From an uncultured Bacteroidales bacterium (GTDB lineage Bacteria; Bacteroidota; Bacteroidia; Bacteroidales; GWA2-32-17): 42,969 nucleotides of DNA. Below, piece after piece: positions 24,382 through 33,332 of the stretch. Position 1 is the stretch's first letter, and each line of letters starts with the position of its first letter. The notes below the pieces were generated by a model. That model was not told the DNA's origin. It made no database searches and worked only from the letters and a program-made list of their open reading frames with translations. The translations under genes and the position numbers were made by a program. The stretch spans positions 1 to 42,969 of the forward strand of contig CALGPK010000008.1 in assembly GCA_937960415.1 (NCBI GenBank), in the 5' to 3' direction.

Positions 24382-24820
24382 TTGTTTTTTATTTATTATA
24401 ATGTTTGTTGTTATAACTAATTTTTCAACTGCTCAGATTCATTCCGACGATATTTTAGGAAAATGGATAACCGAAGGTGGTAAAGCTATTGTGCAAATAT
24501 TTAAAACCAACGATGGCAAATTTGCCGGCAAAATAGTTTGGCTTAAAGAACCTAACGATGAAAACGGTAAACCCAAAACCGATATTCACAATCCGAATCC
24601 AGATTTAAGGCAACGTCCCATATTGAATTTAGTTTTTTTAGGAGGCTTTGAGTTTTCGAAAAATGAATGGATAAACGGAATAATTTACGATGCAGAAAGT
24701 GGCAATACATACAAAGCCAAAATTAGTATGACCGACAAAAACACATTAAATTTAAGAGGATATGTCGGTTCGCCAGTTTTTGGAAGAACAACTACATGGA
24801 AAAGAAAAATGGATAAATAA
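24347..24820 (+). CDS. DUF2147 secreted protein
   Basis: A 157-aa protein with a signal peptide and a single small beta-barrel of the DUF2147 family: GKWITEGGKAIVQIFK, KFAGKIVWLKEP, a DIHNPNPDLRQRPILN section, GIIYDAESGNTYKAKI and LRGYVGSPVFGRTTTWKR. Function is unknown; such proteins are usually exported. The start overlaps the DUF1571 gene by 35 bases; a start at 24368 (MVFNNC) would drop the positive residues before the hydrophobic stretch, so the upstream ATG pair is preferred. Confidence 0.75.
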   Translation: MMKIIRNMVFNNCFLFIIMFVVITNFSTAQIHSDDILGKWITEGGKAIVQIFKTNDGKFAGKIVWLKEPNDENGKPKTDIHNPNPDLRQRPILNLVFLGGFEFSKNEWINGIIYDAESGNTYKAKISMTDKNTLNLRGYVGSPVFGRTTTWKRKMDK

Positions 24821-24842
24821 TTTTGTAATAAAAATATTTTTG
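24818..24842 (+). promoter_or_regulatory. Two possible -7 boxes before the histidine kinase gene
   Basis: TAATTTTG (24818-24825) and TATTTTTG (24835-24842) both fit TAnnTTTG and lie just ahead of the ATG at 24862. The first box spans the DUF2147 stop codon. No -33 element stands at the expected spacing from either box. Confidence 0.35.
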
Positions 24843-24861
24843 TAACTTAGTAGAAAAAAGT

Positions 24862-27321
24862 ATGTACAACTTGGACGAAAATCAACAAATACTACATCTA
24901 GATATATTAAATAAAATATCTTATGAGCTTTCATACTCAGTGCCCCTTGAAAGAGCTTTTAGCATTGTGTTAAATAACCTTATGTCGCTCGAAGAAATAG
25001 ATTCGGGAGCTTTTTACAACTTAAAACCCGACGGAACTCTTTATCTAGAAAAGTGTTATCGATTCCCTGAAACACTGCTAAAATGCAAATATTTGTACAA
25101 CAACGAATCGGAAGAAACCAACGTATTATTAGGAGGCAACATCCAACTTATAGAGTTTCCGAACGAAAAAGATTTATTTCACATTCAAAAACACATTGAA
25201 CAAGCAAAATGGTTAATTGTTTCTCCTGCACGACTCAATGGAGACATTGTTGGAGGATTGATTTTAGTAGGCAAAAAAAACATACAACATCCATCTCTTC
25301 TGCTCAAAGTTATCGAAAACGTGAGCTACAAAATAGGCGGTGTATTGGGACGCATTGAATCCGACAAAGATATTACCGAGAAACAAAAGAGCCTCGAAAA
25401 CCTTCTACAAAGTTTTCACGACATTATTGTTATCACAAACAAGGATGGCAAAATTATTTACTTTAACTCACTGCTTCCCGAAAAAACAGGGTTTATCGAA
25501 GATGAGCTATACCATTTAGACATTCATCAGCTTTTTCCAGATGAACTCGCTTTTGACGTAAAAAAAATTCTCGAAGACAAAAACGAAACAAAAAGCAACT
25601 TACTCTTATATCCTTTATTAAGTTCAAACAAAGAACTCATTCCGGCCGAGACCATCGTTTCTAAAGTAATGTGGTCGGGTAGCAGTATGTTGTTGTGGAG
25701 CATACGCGATTTGAAAGAGCGAAAGCAAGCTGAAGAAGCAATTGCCATTGCTTACAAAAGAGCCGAAGACGAAAATAAGGCAAAAACAGCGTTTCTTACC
25801 AATTTAAGTTTTGCGCTTCGCATTCCACTTAGTTCAATTTTAGGCATGAGCGAATTGCTTATAAAAACCGACCTTAACAAAAACCAGTTTAATTATTTAA
25901 ATGTTATTACTCGTTCGGCCGAACAACTCATGTTAATTGCCAATCAACTACTCGATATATCAAAAATAGAAAAAGGCGAACTGCTTCTTGAAGAAAAAAA
26001 CTTTAGCTTAAAAGATGTTGTTATACAAGTACTTAATCAACAATACTTTAAGGCACACAACAAAGGTGTAGAAATTATTTGCGACTATGTCTCCTATGGC
26101 GACGACATTGTGCTAAGAGGTGATGCACTGAGGTTATCTCAAATTTTACAAAACCTCATTGATAATGCCATTAAGTTTACCGATAAAGGCAAAATAGAAG
26201 TCAATATTCACCCACTCGGAGTTTACGACAAGAGTATCAAAATTCATTTTTCTGTCAAAGACACCGGAAAAGGGATGAGCAAAGAAATGCTTCACCATAT
26301 TTTGCAAAATTGCCAACTAAAAAGCCCCATCTCCAATCCTGCTACCGGCGACTTTGGACTGGGTTTAATTATTGCATACAATTTAATTCAGCTAATGGGC
26401 TCTACACTTCACATCGAAAGCCAAATAGGTATTGGTTCTACCATGAATTTTGAATTGGAATTTAAAACAGGCAGTATTGCTGAAATGATGTTGCAAGAAC
26501 AAAAATCACCTTTCGAAATTCAAGCCCCATCGAAAGAACACATCTCGGTTTTGGTTGCCGAAGACCAACCGTTCAATCAAATTGTCATCCAGTCGATGCT
26601 CGAAGAATGGGGATTCGATGTTGAAATGGTTGAAGATGGCAGACAAGTTATTGAAAAATTATCGAACAAACATTTTGATGTTGTACTTATGGACGTTTTT
26701 ATGCCCAAAATGAATGGTATAGAAGCAGCCAAATATATTCGAACACAGTTAAAAAAACCTGTATGTGATATTCCAATCATTGCAATTACTGCAAATGCTT
26801 ATACCGAAGAGCATCGAAAATATATCGAAGCAGGAATAACCGATACCATTACCAAGCCTTTTAAGTCGTATCTATTGTTTAATAAAATTATTCATGTTTT
26901 AGGCGTATCAAAAGCTTCTATAGAAAACAATTACAAAAATTTGATTGATGCCGAAGTAATATCATCGACAGAACAAAAATTTTATGATCTTGAACTTATA
27001 CGTAACCTTACAAAAAATCAGAAAGATTCGATGATTAGGATGCTTGAGGTGTTTATCGAAAAAAGTGCTTCCGAATTGCAACAACTAAACGAATTTACCG
27101 ATCAAAAAGATTGGGAAAAGGTTGCTTCCATTACTCACAAAATGAAACCATCATTTGCATACCTTTCGATGAAACAACTTGAGAGCCTCGTACAACAAAT
27201 TCATCATCTATCAAAAAGCAAAGACCAATTAAGTGTAATTCCAAAACTCGTTCAAAATGTTAACAGTTTACTTAATTTTGTAATTGAGCAATTGAAAGAA
27301 GAAATTAAAAAGATGTCGTAA
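24862..27321 (+). CDS. Hybrid histidine kinase-like protein lacking the H-box histidine
   Basis: An 819-aa protein without obvious membrane helices. Order: GAF-like region (about 20-165), PAS (about 185-290), DHp, HATPase, receiver and HPt. Where the DHp H-box should read SHEIRTPL it reads SFALRIPL, with Phe317 in place of the phospho-accepting His and Ala for the next acid. The ATPase is intact: N-box LIDNAIKFT (Asn435), DTGKGMS, and GDFGLGLIIAYN. The receiver has its acid pair (Glu567, Asp568), Asp611 in LMDVFMP and Lys in ITKPF. The HPt has ITHKMKPSFAYL with His759. It could not autophosphorylate in the normal way; it may act through another kinase, or receive phosphate in reverse from an HPt. 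Confidence 0.85.
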   Translation: MYNLDENQQILHLDILNKISYELSYSVPLERAFSIVLNNLMSLEEIDSGAFYNLKPDGTLYLEKCYRFPETLLKCKYLYNNESEETNVLLGGNIQLIEFPNEKDLFHIQKHIEQAKWLIVSPARLNGDIVGGLILVGKKNIQHPSLLLKVIENVSYKIGGVLGRIESDKDITEKQKSLENLLQSFHDIIVITNKDGKIIYFNSLLPEKTGFIEDELYHLDIHQLFPDELAFDVKKILEDKNETKSNLLLYPLLSSNKELIPAETIVSKVMWSGSSMLLWSIRDLKERKQAEEAIAIAYKRAEDENKAKTAFLTNLSFALRIPLSSILGMSELLIKTDLNKNQFNYLNVITRSAEQLMLIANQLLDISKIEKGELLLEEKNFSLKDVVIQVLNQQYFKAHNKGVEIICDYVSYGDDIVLRGDALRLSQILQNLIDNAIKFTDKGKIEVNIHPLGVYDKSIKIHFSVKDTGKGMSKEMLHHILQNCQLKSPISNPATGDFGLGLIIAYNLIQLMGSTLHIESQIGIGSTMNFELEFKTGSIAEMMLQEQKSPFEIQAPSKEHISVLVAEDQPFNQIVIQSMLEEWGFDVEMVEDGRQVIEKLSNKHFDVVLMDVFMPKMNGIEAAKYIRTQLKKPVCDIPIIAITANAYTEEHRKYIEAGITDTITKPFKSYLLFNKIIHVLGVSKASIENNYKNLIDAEVISSTEQKFYDLELIRNLTKNQKDSMIRMLEVFIEKSASELQQLNEFTDQKDWEKVASITHKMKPSFAYLSMKQLESLVQQIHHLSKSKDQLSVIPKLVQNVNSLLNFVIEQLKEEIKKMS

Positions 27322-27324
27322 ACT

Positions 27325-27837
27325 ATGGCATACATCATTCCTTTGAATGGCAAAGTTCCTATAATAGGAAGCAATTGCTTTTTAGCTTCCAATGCAACCA
27401 TTGTTGGCGATGTACGTATGGGCGATAATTGTAGTGTTTGGTTTAATGCTGTTATAAGAGGCGATGTTCATTACATACGTATAGGCAATTATGTCAACAT
27501 ACAAGATGGGGCTATTATACACTGTACTTATCAGAAAGCTCCTGTAAACATTGGCAACTATGTGTCTATTGCTCATAATGCAGTAGTGCATGGTTGTACC
27601 ATTCACGACAATGTGTTGATTGGCATAGGTGCAATTATTCTGGATGGTTGTATTATTCACAGTAATAGCCTAATTGCTGCGGGCTCGGTTTTGCTCGAGA
27701 ACACTGTTGTAGAGCCGGGTAGTGTTTATGCTGGTGTGCCAGCCAAGAAAGTAAAAGATATTGATCCGCAATTACTTAAAGGACAGGTTGAACGTATTGC
27801 ACACAGTTATCAGATGTACGCTGGTTGGTATAAATAA
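27325..27837 (+). CDS. Gamma-carbonic-anhydrase-like hexapeptide-repeat protein
   Basis: A 170-aa left-handed beta-helix protein. Repeats such as GSNCFLASNATIVGDVRMGDNCSVWFNAVIRGDVHYIRIG (in short blocks) and zinc-type His residues in GAIIHCTYQKAP and SIAHNAVVHGCTIHDN match the gamma-CA/YrdA/PaaY group. Such proteins bind metal in a trimer; most small bacterial ones have no confirmed carbonic anhydrase activity. It follows the kinase gene by three bases and converges on the EnvC-like gene. Confidence 0.88.
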   Translation: MAYIIPLNGKVPIIGSNCFLASNATIVGDVRMGDNCSVWFNAVIRGDVHYIRIGNYVNIQDGAIIHCTYQKAPVNIGNYVSIAHNAVVHGCTIHDNVLIGIGAIILDGCIIHSNSLIAAGSVLLENTVVEPGSVYAGVPAKKVKDIDPQLLKGQVERIAHSYQMYAGWYK

Positions 27838-27840
27838 GTC

Positions 27841-29136
27841 TTAATTTATTTTCGTAATCCATAATTCCGGATTGAGCTTTATACTTCCATTCCAAATTTG
27901 CAATTCTACAAAAGTTTTGTCTTCGTCGGGATCTGTTCCTGCGACACCGATGGTTTGTTTAGTTTTAACCTTTTGACCGGCACCAACCAATACTTCGCTC
28001 AAATTAGCATAAACCGTAAAATAATTTCCATGCCGAATAATGACAACCTTGTTTTTGCCCGGGATAGACAAAACTTTGGTTACTTCTCCATCAAAAATAC
28101 TTCGAACTTTGGCTCCCGGTAATGTTCCAATATGAATCCCATCGTTTCTAACCTTTATTCCTTTTAGCACAGGATGATCGTGTTCGCCATAGGTTGAAAG
28201 AATAATGCCTCGCTCGGTAGGCCAGGGCAAAAGTCCACGGTTCGACTCAAATTTGTCGTTAACCAATTGCTCTTCGCGCGTAAGCAAAGGTTCTGGCTTT
28301 TTAACCTCTTCTTTAACAACAGTAGATGACTTAGTTGTTGTTGCTGTGGTTTTTTCTCTTTCTTTTGCTTTACTTTCTTCGCGTGCTTTGCGGGCAGCAT
28401 CTTCGCGAGCTTTACGCAATTCCTCGGCAATCAGTTGTTTGATAGTTTCCTGAAGCTGTCTATCGGCTTTTTTTTGTTCGGCAAGTTTTTTTAGTAGTTC
28501 GCTTTCTTGTTTTTTTAAGCTTCCTAAAACTTTTGTTTGTTCGTCTTTGTCTTTCGATAAAATCATTTTTTCTTGTTCGCTTTCGTTGCGAAGTTGTTCT
28601 TTTTGAAGTTTTTTCTCGCGAAGTTGTTCTAAAACCGACTTTATTTCTGTTTTTGTAGTAATAATTTGCTGTATTTGCTTTTGACGATATTCGCCATAGT
28701 ATTGTAAATATCGCAATCGCCGGTAAGATTTGTTAAAATCGTCGGCCGACAATACAAAAATAATTTTGTCGTACGCCGAACGAGTTTTATATGCAAAAAC
28801 CAGCATGCGAGCATAAGCCTTTTTTAGTTTGTTGAGGTTGTTTTCGAGTGTATCAAGGCGTGCAAGTAGCTGTTGTATTCGTTTGTCGAGCAAGGCTATT
28901 TCCTGCTGAATGTTTTGAATTAACTCTTCACGAGCTTTAATTTTTTTATTTAAAATGAGCAGTTGATTCATCGAATTTTTTTTCTCGAGTTGGGTTTTTT
29001 TCAATAACGAATTGGTATATTCTATTTCTTTTAGTGTTTGTTTTCGTCGGGCTTCCAACTCTTTTCTATTCTGAGCTTTTATCGTTGTGCCTGTCAAACA
29101 AAACAAAATGACAACTAACAATAATGAATGTTTCAT
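27841..29136 (-). CDS. EnvC-like murein hydrolase activator (coiled coil, degenerate LytM)
   Basis: A 431-aa protein with a signal peptide (MKHSLLLVVILFCLTGTTIKAQ), a long coiled coil of about residues 22-250 (including the basic EKEREKTTATTTKSS linker end) and a C-terminal LytM/M23 domain starting near VNDKFESNRGLLPWPTERG. The M23 zinc residues are lost: the motif reads RNDGIHIGT where an active enzyme has a His...Asp pair, and YANLS in place of YAHLS. That combination is typical of EnvC, which activates amidases instead of cutting peptidoglycan. It is the last gene of the operon from dut and ends 3 bases from the gene on the other strand. Confidence 0.85.
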   Translation of the reverse strand: MKHSLLLVVILFCLTGTTIKAQNRKELEARRKQTLKEIEYTNSLLKKTQLEKKNSMNQLLILNKKIKAREELIQNIQQEIALLDKRIQQLLARLDTLENNLNKLKKAYARMLVFAYKTRSAYDKIIFVLSADDFNKSYRRLRYLQYYGEYRQKQIQQIITTKTEIKSVLEQLREKKLQKEQLRNESEQEKMILSKDKDEQTKVLGSLKKQESELLKKLAEQKKADRQLQETIKQLIAEELRKAREDAARKAREESKAKEREKTTATTTKSSTVVKEEVKKPEPLLTREEQLVNDKFESNRGLLPWPTERGIILSTYGEHDHPVLKGIKVRNDGIHIGTLPGAKVRSIFDGEVTKVLSIPGKNKVVIIRHGNYFTVYANLSEVLVGAGQKVKTKQTIGVAGTDPDEDKTFVELQIWNGSIKLNPELWITKIN

Positions 29137-29138
29137 GA

Positions 29139-30038
29139 TCAGTCAATTTTTTTGTAAGAATAGGGAATGGAGAAATTGTAATTAAATGGCTGATTGATAG
29201 TTATTTTGTTGTATTGAAGTTTGAGAAAAAATGTTAACGTCGAATCTTTAACCAGAAAATCAATGGTCGTAGGGAAGTGAGTTTGATTTATTAAATCAAA
29301 GTTGCTGTAATTTATAAATAAATAGCGGTTATCAATATAGTCAAAAATTTCTACCGATTGTATTTTAAACAAATTAGGTATAATTTTAATGTTTTCGACT
29401 ATAAAACTGTTTTCATTTTTTGTTGGCTTTTTCATCATACGCTTAATTTTGTGCTTTCGGTGAGTTTTAAGAACATAATTTACAGAATCTTTATCGCGAA
29501 AGAACGTTTTTTTTATCACATCTCGTTCGCTACTATTAGTATTCATGGCTAAATTTCGTTCTTCGTCGGTTTCCGAAAAAAGAAATATCTGATTGGTAAA
29601 AATAGATTGAATATCGTTATACGAAAGTTCAATATTTAAAAGATGCTCAAAAAAAGTGTACGGTTTACTAAGATATTCGCGTTTTAATTTATTTAGAAAA
29701 GTTACACTGTCGTTCGATAACATAACACGAGCAACCTCTATTCCGAGTGGGGCAGTTAGGCTAATCCATATCAGGCTGTCTTTTTTAATTCGAAGTATAC
29801 CCTCTAGTTCATGATTTTCTTGCGAAAATTCGACATTCAGTTTAAATTTTATAGATAAATTCTGATACACCAGATATTTGGAAGTGATAGAATCTAACAA
29901 TTTACCAATACCATAATTTTTTAATTTTGGCTGAACGTTTTTGGTTTCGGGTATTTCTTGGGATACGTGTTTAGTAGTTTTGCACGATAAGCCTATCAAC
30001 AGTAAAACAATAAAATATAATAAAAAAAAACGCGTCAT
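29139..30038 (-). CDS. DUF4292 lipoprotein (LolA-like fold)
   Basis: A 299-aa lipoprotein (signal MTRFFLLYFIVLLLIGLSC, Cys19). The body matches the DUF4292 family: LSIKFKLNVEFSQ, LRIKKDSLIWISLTAPLGIE with VARVMLSNDSV, and LNKLKREYLSK. This fold resembles LolA/LolB-type lipoprotein carriers, and it sits in an operon with EnvC and TPR genes as is usual in Bacteroidetes. The function is not known. It overlaps the TPR gene by one base. Confidence 0.8.
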   Translation of the reverse strand: MTRFFLLYFIVLLLIGLSCKTTKHVSQEIPETKNVQPKLKNYGIGKLLDSITSKYLVYQNLSIKFKLNVEFSQENHELEGILRIKKDSLIWISLTAPLGIEVARVMLSNDSVTFLNKLKREYLSKPYTFFEHLLNIELSYNDIQSIFTNQIFLFSETDEERNLAMNTNSSERDVIKKTFFRDKDSVNYVLKTHRKHKIKRMMKKPTKNENSFIVENIKIIPNLFKIQSVEIFDYIDNRYLFINYSNFDLINQTHFPTTIDFLVKDSTLTFFLKLQYNKITINQPFNYNFSIPYSYKKID

Positions 30039-31732
30039 TATTCAATGAGTTTTTTTTGTTGAATTTTTTGTTCTAAAAAAGGGCTGCCTTTGCCGATCTT
30101 AAAAGCTTCGTTCCAGCGTTCAAAAGCTTCGTCGTATCTGGCAAGTTTATACAAAATATCGCCGTAATGTTCAATAATAGTGGCATTGTTTTTTTGAAGT
30201 TGATAGGCTTTTTCGATATATTTAAGTGCTTCTTCGTACTTTTTTTGTTTGTACAACACCCATGCATAGGTGTAGAGAAATGTAGGATTATTGGGCTCCA
30301 TTTCGACACAAATAAGGCTCATACGCTCGGCTTTATCGAGGCTGTCGGATCGGAGCGATAGATAGTAGCTATAATTGTTGAGTACAATCCGGTTGGTTTT
30401 ATCCATTTCGAGGGCTTTTTCGAGCTTGAAATCCGATTCGGCGTTTTTCCCCATGGCATGTAACACTTCGCCGTGCAAGGCATACACTTCAACCATAAAA
30501 TCTTTGTTCGAAGCTGGCATGGTTTGAATGTAGTTAAGTGCTTCGTCGGCTATGGAAAACTTCTTCAATTCAAACGCTGCTATAGCTTTAAGAAAGTGAA
30601 GGTTTAAATTCAGTGGAAACAACTCGGTAGCTTTTTCAGAATGAACAAGCAACGAATCCCACAACTGTAAATCGTGTTCAATCATAAGCAGTTGTTCCCA
30701 AATAAGATATTTTCCGGGATCTATCTGAATGATATTTAATAGCACATTGTAAGCTTCTTTTTTCTTGTATTGCCTTAACAATATATCGGCATAAAGTGTA
30801 AGTACTTTGGGGTTTTGGGGATAATATTCGAGTAAAATATTAAGCAAACGGTCTGTTTCGAGCGATAATTGCTGATTGTGTTCGGCATATCCCGAAAGGG
30901 TAATAAGCATTTTAAGTTTGTTGTCGATAGTTATTTCGTTGCTTTTGAAAGCCATTTGCAAATGATAAAAGGACTTTTCAAGATTGCCCATAATACGATA
31001 AAAATCAGCAAGCGAAAGATTTACAAGTCCATTTTCGGGGTCTATGGTAAGCATTTTCTGATACACTTCTTCGGCTTTGTTCATTTTTTGTTGAGCAATG
31101 TATAATTCGGCAAGCATCCCCCAGTAACGAATTTCATTCGGATTAAGCTGAATCAATTTGCGTATTTCTGTCTCCGATTTATCGTACTGACGTTGAAATG
31201 AATAAATTCGTTCTTTTTCGAGAACAACTGTTTCATCTATACCAAAGTTTTTTTCTATTTGATCGAAAACTTTCAAAGCTTTTGTCAATTTACTTGTATA
31301 AATGTAAAGATAAGCCAATTCGTAGTAAAAATCGATTCGAAGTGAGTTATTTTTTGTGAGTCTGTTATAAATTTTTATGGCCTTATGATACTGTTTTGTT
31401 TGTTTGTAAAGGACTCCCAGCAATGCCTGATACCATACATTAGATGGTTCGAGCTTTGTCGCTTTTTCGGCATATTCGATGCTAGTTTTTAACTGGTTAA
31501 GTTGTACGTAGTAAGATGCCAGTTCGTAATAAACAACAGCACTATTAGGGTTTATGTTAAGACATTTTTCGTACAAACTTTTTACTGCTTCGAAATTTCC
31601 TAAAATTTTTTGGCGATTAGCTTCAATTAAGTTATGTGTAAATTCCGGATGGTACGTATCTTTTAGCTTTGTTTGTGCTAAAAGCATTGCCGAAAAAAAG
31701 AGCACGATAACATATGTTAAAATAAATTTCAT
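30038..31732 (-). CDS. Secreted tetratricopeptide-repeat protein
   Basis: A 564-aa protein with a signal peptide (MKFILTYVIVLFFSAMLLAQ) and about a dozen TPR units, seen as repeated ALKxxExALExxPxN helices such as AEKATKLEPSNVWYQALLGV, AEEVYQKMLTIDPENGLV and YEEALKYIEKAYQLQKNN. TPRs form a scaffold for protein binding, here on the periplasmic side. It overlaps both neighbours by one base, so all three are translated in line. Partner unknown. Confidence 0.85.
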   Translation of the reverse strand: MKFILTYVIVLFFSAMLLAQTKLKDTYHPEFTHNLIEANRQKILGNFEAVKSLYEKCLNINPNSAVVYYELASYYVQLNQLKTSIEYAEKATKLEPSNVWYQALLGVLYKQTKQYHKAIKIYNRLTKNNSLRIDFYYELAYLYIYTSKLTKALKVFDQIEKNFGIDETVVLEKERIYSFQRQYDKSETEIRKLIQLNPNEIRYWGMLAELYIAQQKMNKAEEVYQKMLTIDPENGLVNLSLADFYRIMGNLEKSFYHLQMAFKSNEITIDNKLKMLITLSGYAEHNQQLSLETDRLLNILLEYYPQNPKVLTLYADILLRQYKKKEAYNVLLNIIQIDPGKYLIWEQLLMIEHDLQLWDSLLVHSEKATELFPLNLNLHFLKAIAAFELKKFSIADEALNYIQTMPASNKDFMVEVYALHGEVLHAMGKNAESDFKLEKALEMDKTNRIVLNNYSYYLSLRSDSLDKAERMSLICVEMEPNNPTFLYTYAWVLYKQKKYEEALKYIEKAYQLQKNNATIIEHYGDILYKLARYDEAFERWNEAFKIGKGSPFLEQKIQQKKLIE

Positions 31733-32736
31733 TACAACGTTAAAGTATTGTAATCACCAACATTTAGGTTTTTAAATTTACCAATAATATCGGAATTGTT
31801 TCCTACGATAGACTGATCGAGCAAAAGATTTTCGATGGTCGAAAAACGTTGAATAATGCTGTTACGTACAATACAGTTTTTAACCGTAGTGCCTTTTCCT
31901 ACCGAAACAAAAGGTCCTATAACCGAATTTTCGATAATGGTATCTGTTCCAACAAAACAAGGCTGAATGATTACAGAATTAATAATTTGTGAACCGGGCA
32001 TCATTAAATCGCTTATTGAACTTAGCTCCAAAATGCGTTTGTTTGTTTGGAGAGTAGCTTCTTTATTACCACAATCGAACCATTCTTCTATAAGGCTTGC
32101 TTTAAGCTTGTAGCCCTTATTCTTCATGTTTTGCAGAGCATCGGTTAACTGATATTCGCCTTTTACTTTAATATCGTTTTGGATTAAATATTCGAGCTCG
32201 CTCAATAACTTTTTTCCATCGTTAAAGTAATAAATGCCTATAATGGCCAAATTGCTCACAGGTGTTGCAGGCTTTTCGATAAAATCTGTAATTATGTTGT
32301 CGTCTTTTACTTTAACTACGCCAAATTGCGATGGGTTGTCAACGGTTTTTACCCAAATAATGGCATCGGAATGGTTGATAGTAATTTTAGAGGTTTTAAA
32401 TAATGTGTCGGCAAAAGCAACAACAACTTCTCCTTCGAGCGAGGGTTTAGCACACCACACAGCATGGGCTGTGCCCAGTGGTTCGGGTTGATAGTAAAGA
32501 GTGCCCTTTGCTTGCAAGTTTTCGGCAATTGACAGGAGTGAATTTTCAACTTCTTTGCCAAAATCGCCAGTAATAAAAGCAATTTCGTCGACGGGCTTAT
32601 CAATAACTTTTATTAACTCTTCTACCAGTCGCTGTACTATGCTTTTGCCTGCTATGGGAATTAGTGGTTTGGGAATAGTAAGTGTATGAGGACGCATACG
32701 TTTACCCATTCCGGCCATTGGAATAATAATTTTCAT
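31732..32736 (-). CDS. Sugar nucleotidyltransferase with left-handed helix C-terminus
   Basis: A 334-aa protein of the NTP-transferase family. The N-terminal IIIPMAGMGKRMRPHTLTIPKPLIPIAG holds the nucleotide-binding GxGxR and KP motifs (in short: AGMGKRMRP and PKPLIP); the C-terminal part (about 240-320) consists of hexapeptide repeats such as NSVIIQPCFVGTDTIIENSV. It activates a sugar phosphate, most likely glucose-1-phosphate, with a nucleoside triphosphate. Which nucleotide is not certain: relatives are labelled thymidylyl-, uridylyl- or mannose-1-P guanylyltransferase. It sits 11 bases behind dut. Confidence 0.8.
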   Translation of the reverse strand: MKIIIPMAGMGKRMRPHTLTIPKPLIPIAGKSIVQRLVEELIKVIDKPVDEIAFITGDFGKEVENSLLSIAENLQAKGTLYYQPEPLGTAHAVWCAKPSLEGEVVVAFADTLFKTSKITINHSDAIIWVKTVDNPSQFGVVKVKDDNIITDFIEKPATPVSNLAIIGIYYFNDGKKLLSELEYLIQNDIKVKGEYQLTDALQNMKNKGYKLKASLIEEWFDCGNKEATLQTNKRILELSSISDLMMPGSQIINSVIIQPCFVGTDTIIENSVIGPFVSVGKGTTVKNCIVRNSIIQRFSTIENLLLDQSIVGNNSDIIGKFKNLNVGDYNTLTL

Positions 32737-32747
32737 ACTCAGCTTTT

Positions 32748-33182
32748 TTAATGTTTACCTGTATGTCCAAAACCACCACTACCTCGTTCGGTTTCTTGTA
32801 ATATTTCTACGTTTTTCCACTGTATAGTTTCGTGGCGAGCAATAATCATTTGACAAATACGGTCGCCATCATTTATTACGAAGTCTTCGTTAGATAAGTT
32901 AATCAATATTACTCCTATTTCGCCACGATAATCGGCATCAATGGTCCCAGGAGCATTAAGTACTGTTATCCCTTTTTTTATTGCTAAACCACTACGAGGA
33001 CGTATTTGTGCTTCAAAACCTTGCGGAAGTTCAATAAACAAACCTGTAGGAATTAACGCACGTTCAAAAGGCTTTAATAATATAGGACTTTCGAGATTTG
33101 CCCGAACATCCATACCTGCCGATAACGGTGTACTGTATTCGGGATTGGGGTGCTTCGACTTATTAACTATTTTAACAACCAT
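32748..33182 (-). CDS. dut: Deoxyuridine 5'-triphosphate nucleotidohydrolase
   Basis: A 144-aa homotrimeric dUTPase with all five motifs visible: MDVRANL (I), RSGLAIKKG (II), [13 protein letters not shown] (III), GDRICQMII (IV) and [11 protein letters not shown] (V). It hydrolyses dUTP to dUMP and pyrophosphate, keeping uracil out of DNA and supplying dUMP for thymidylate. It is the first gene of the five-gene minus-strand operon ending with EnvC, a common arrangement in the phylum. Confidence 0.96.
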   Translation of the reverse strand: MVVKIVNKSKHPNPEYSTPLSAGMDVRANLESPILLKPFERALIPTGLFIELPQGFEAQIRPRSGLAIKKGITVLNAPGTIDADYRGEIGVILINLSNEDFVINDGDRICQMIIARHETIQWKNVEILQETERGSGGFGHTGKH

Positions 33183-33332
33183 AAAATCATAATTTAGAGA
33201 GCGAAGTTAACGATTTTCATATTAAGATACTAACTTTGGTTGGTTTCTTCAAGATGATCATCGAAAATAATAACAACTTAAACAATGTAATTAAAGAAAT
33301 CACTACTTTTGCAAATATCCAAAATTTATTTT
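33183..33332. promoter_or_regulatory. Divergent dut/gcvT control region
   Basis: For gcvT, TACTTTTG (33304-33311) fits TAnnTTTG 22 bases before the ATG, and a second box TAACTTTG lies at 33231-33238. For dut the minus strand has TAACTTCG (33202-33209), one base from the pattern, 20 bases from its ATG. No convincing -33 boxes were found. Confidence 0.4.
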
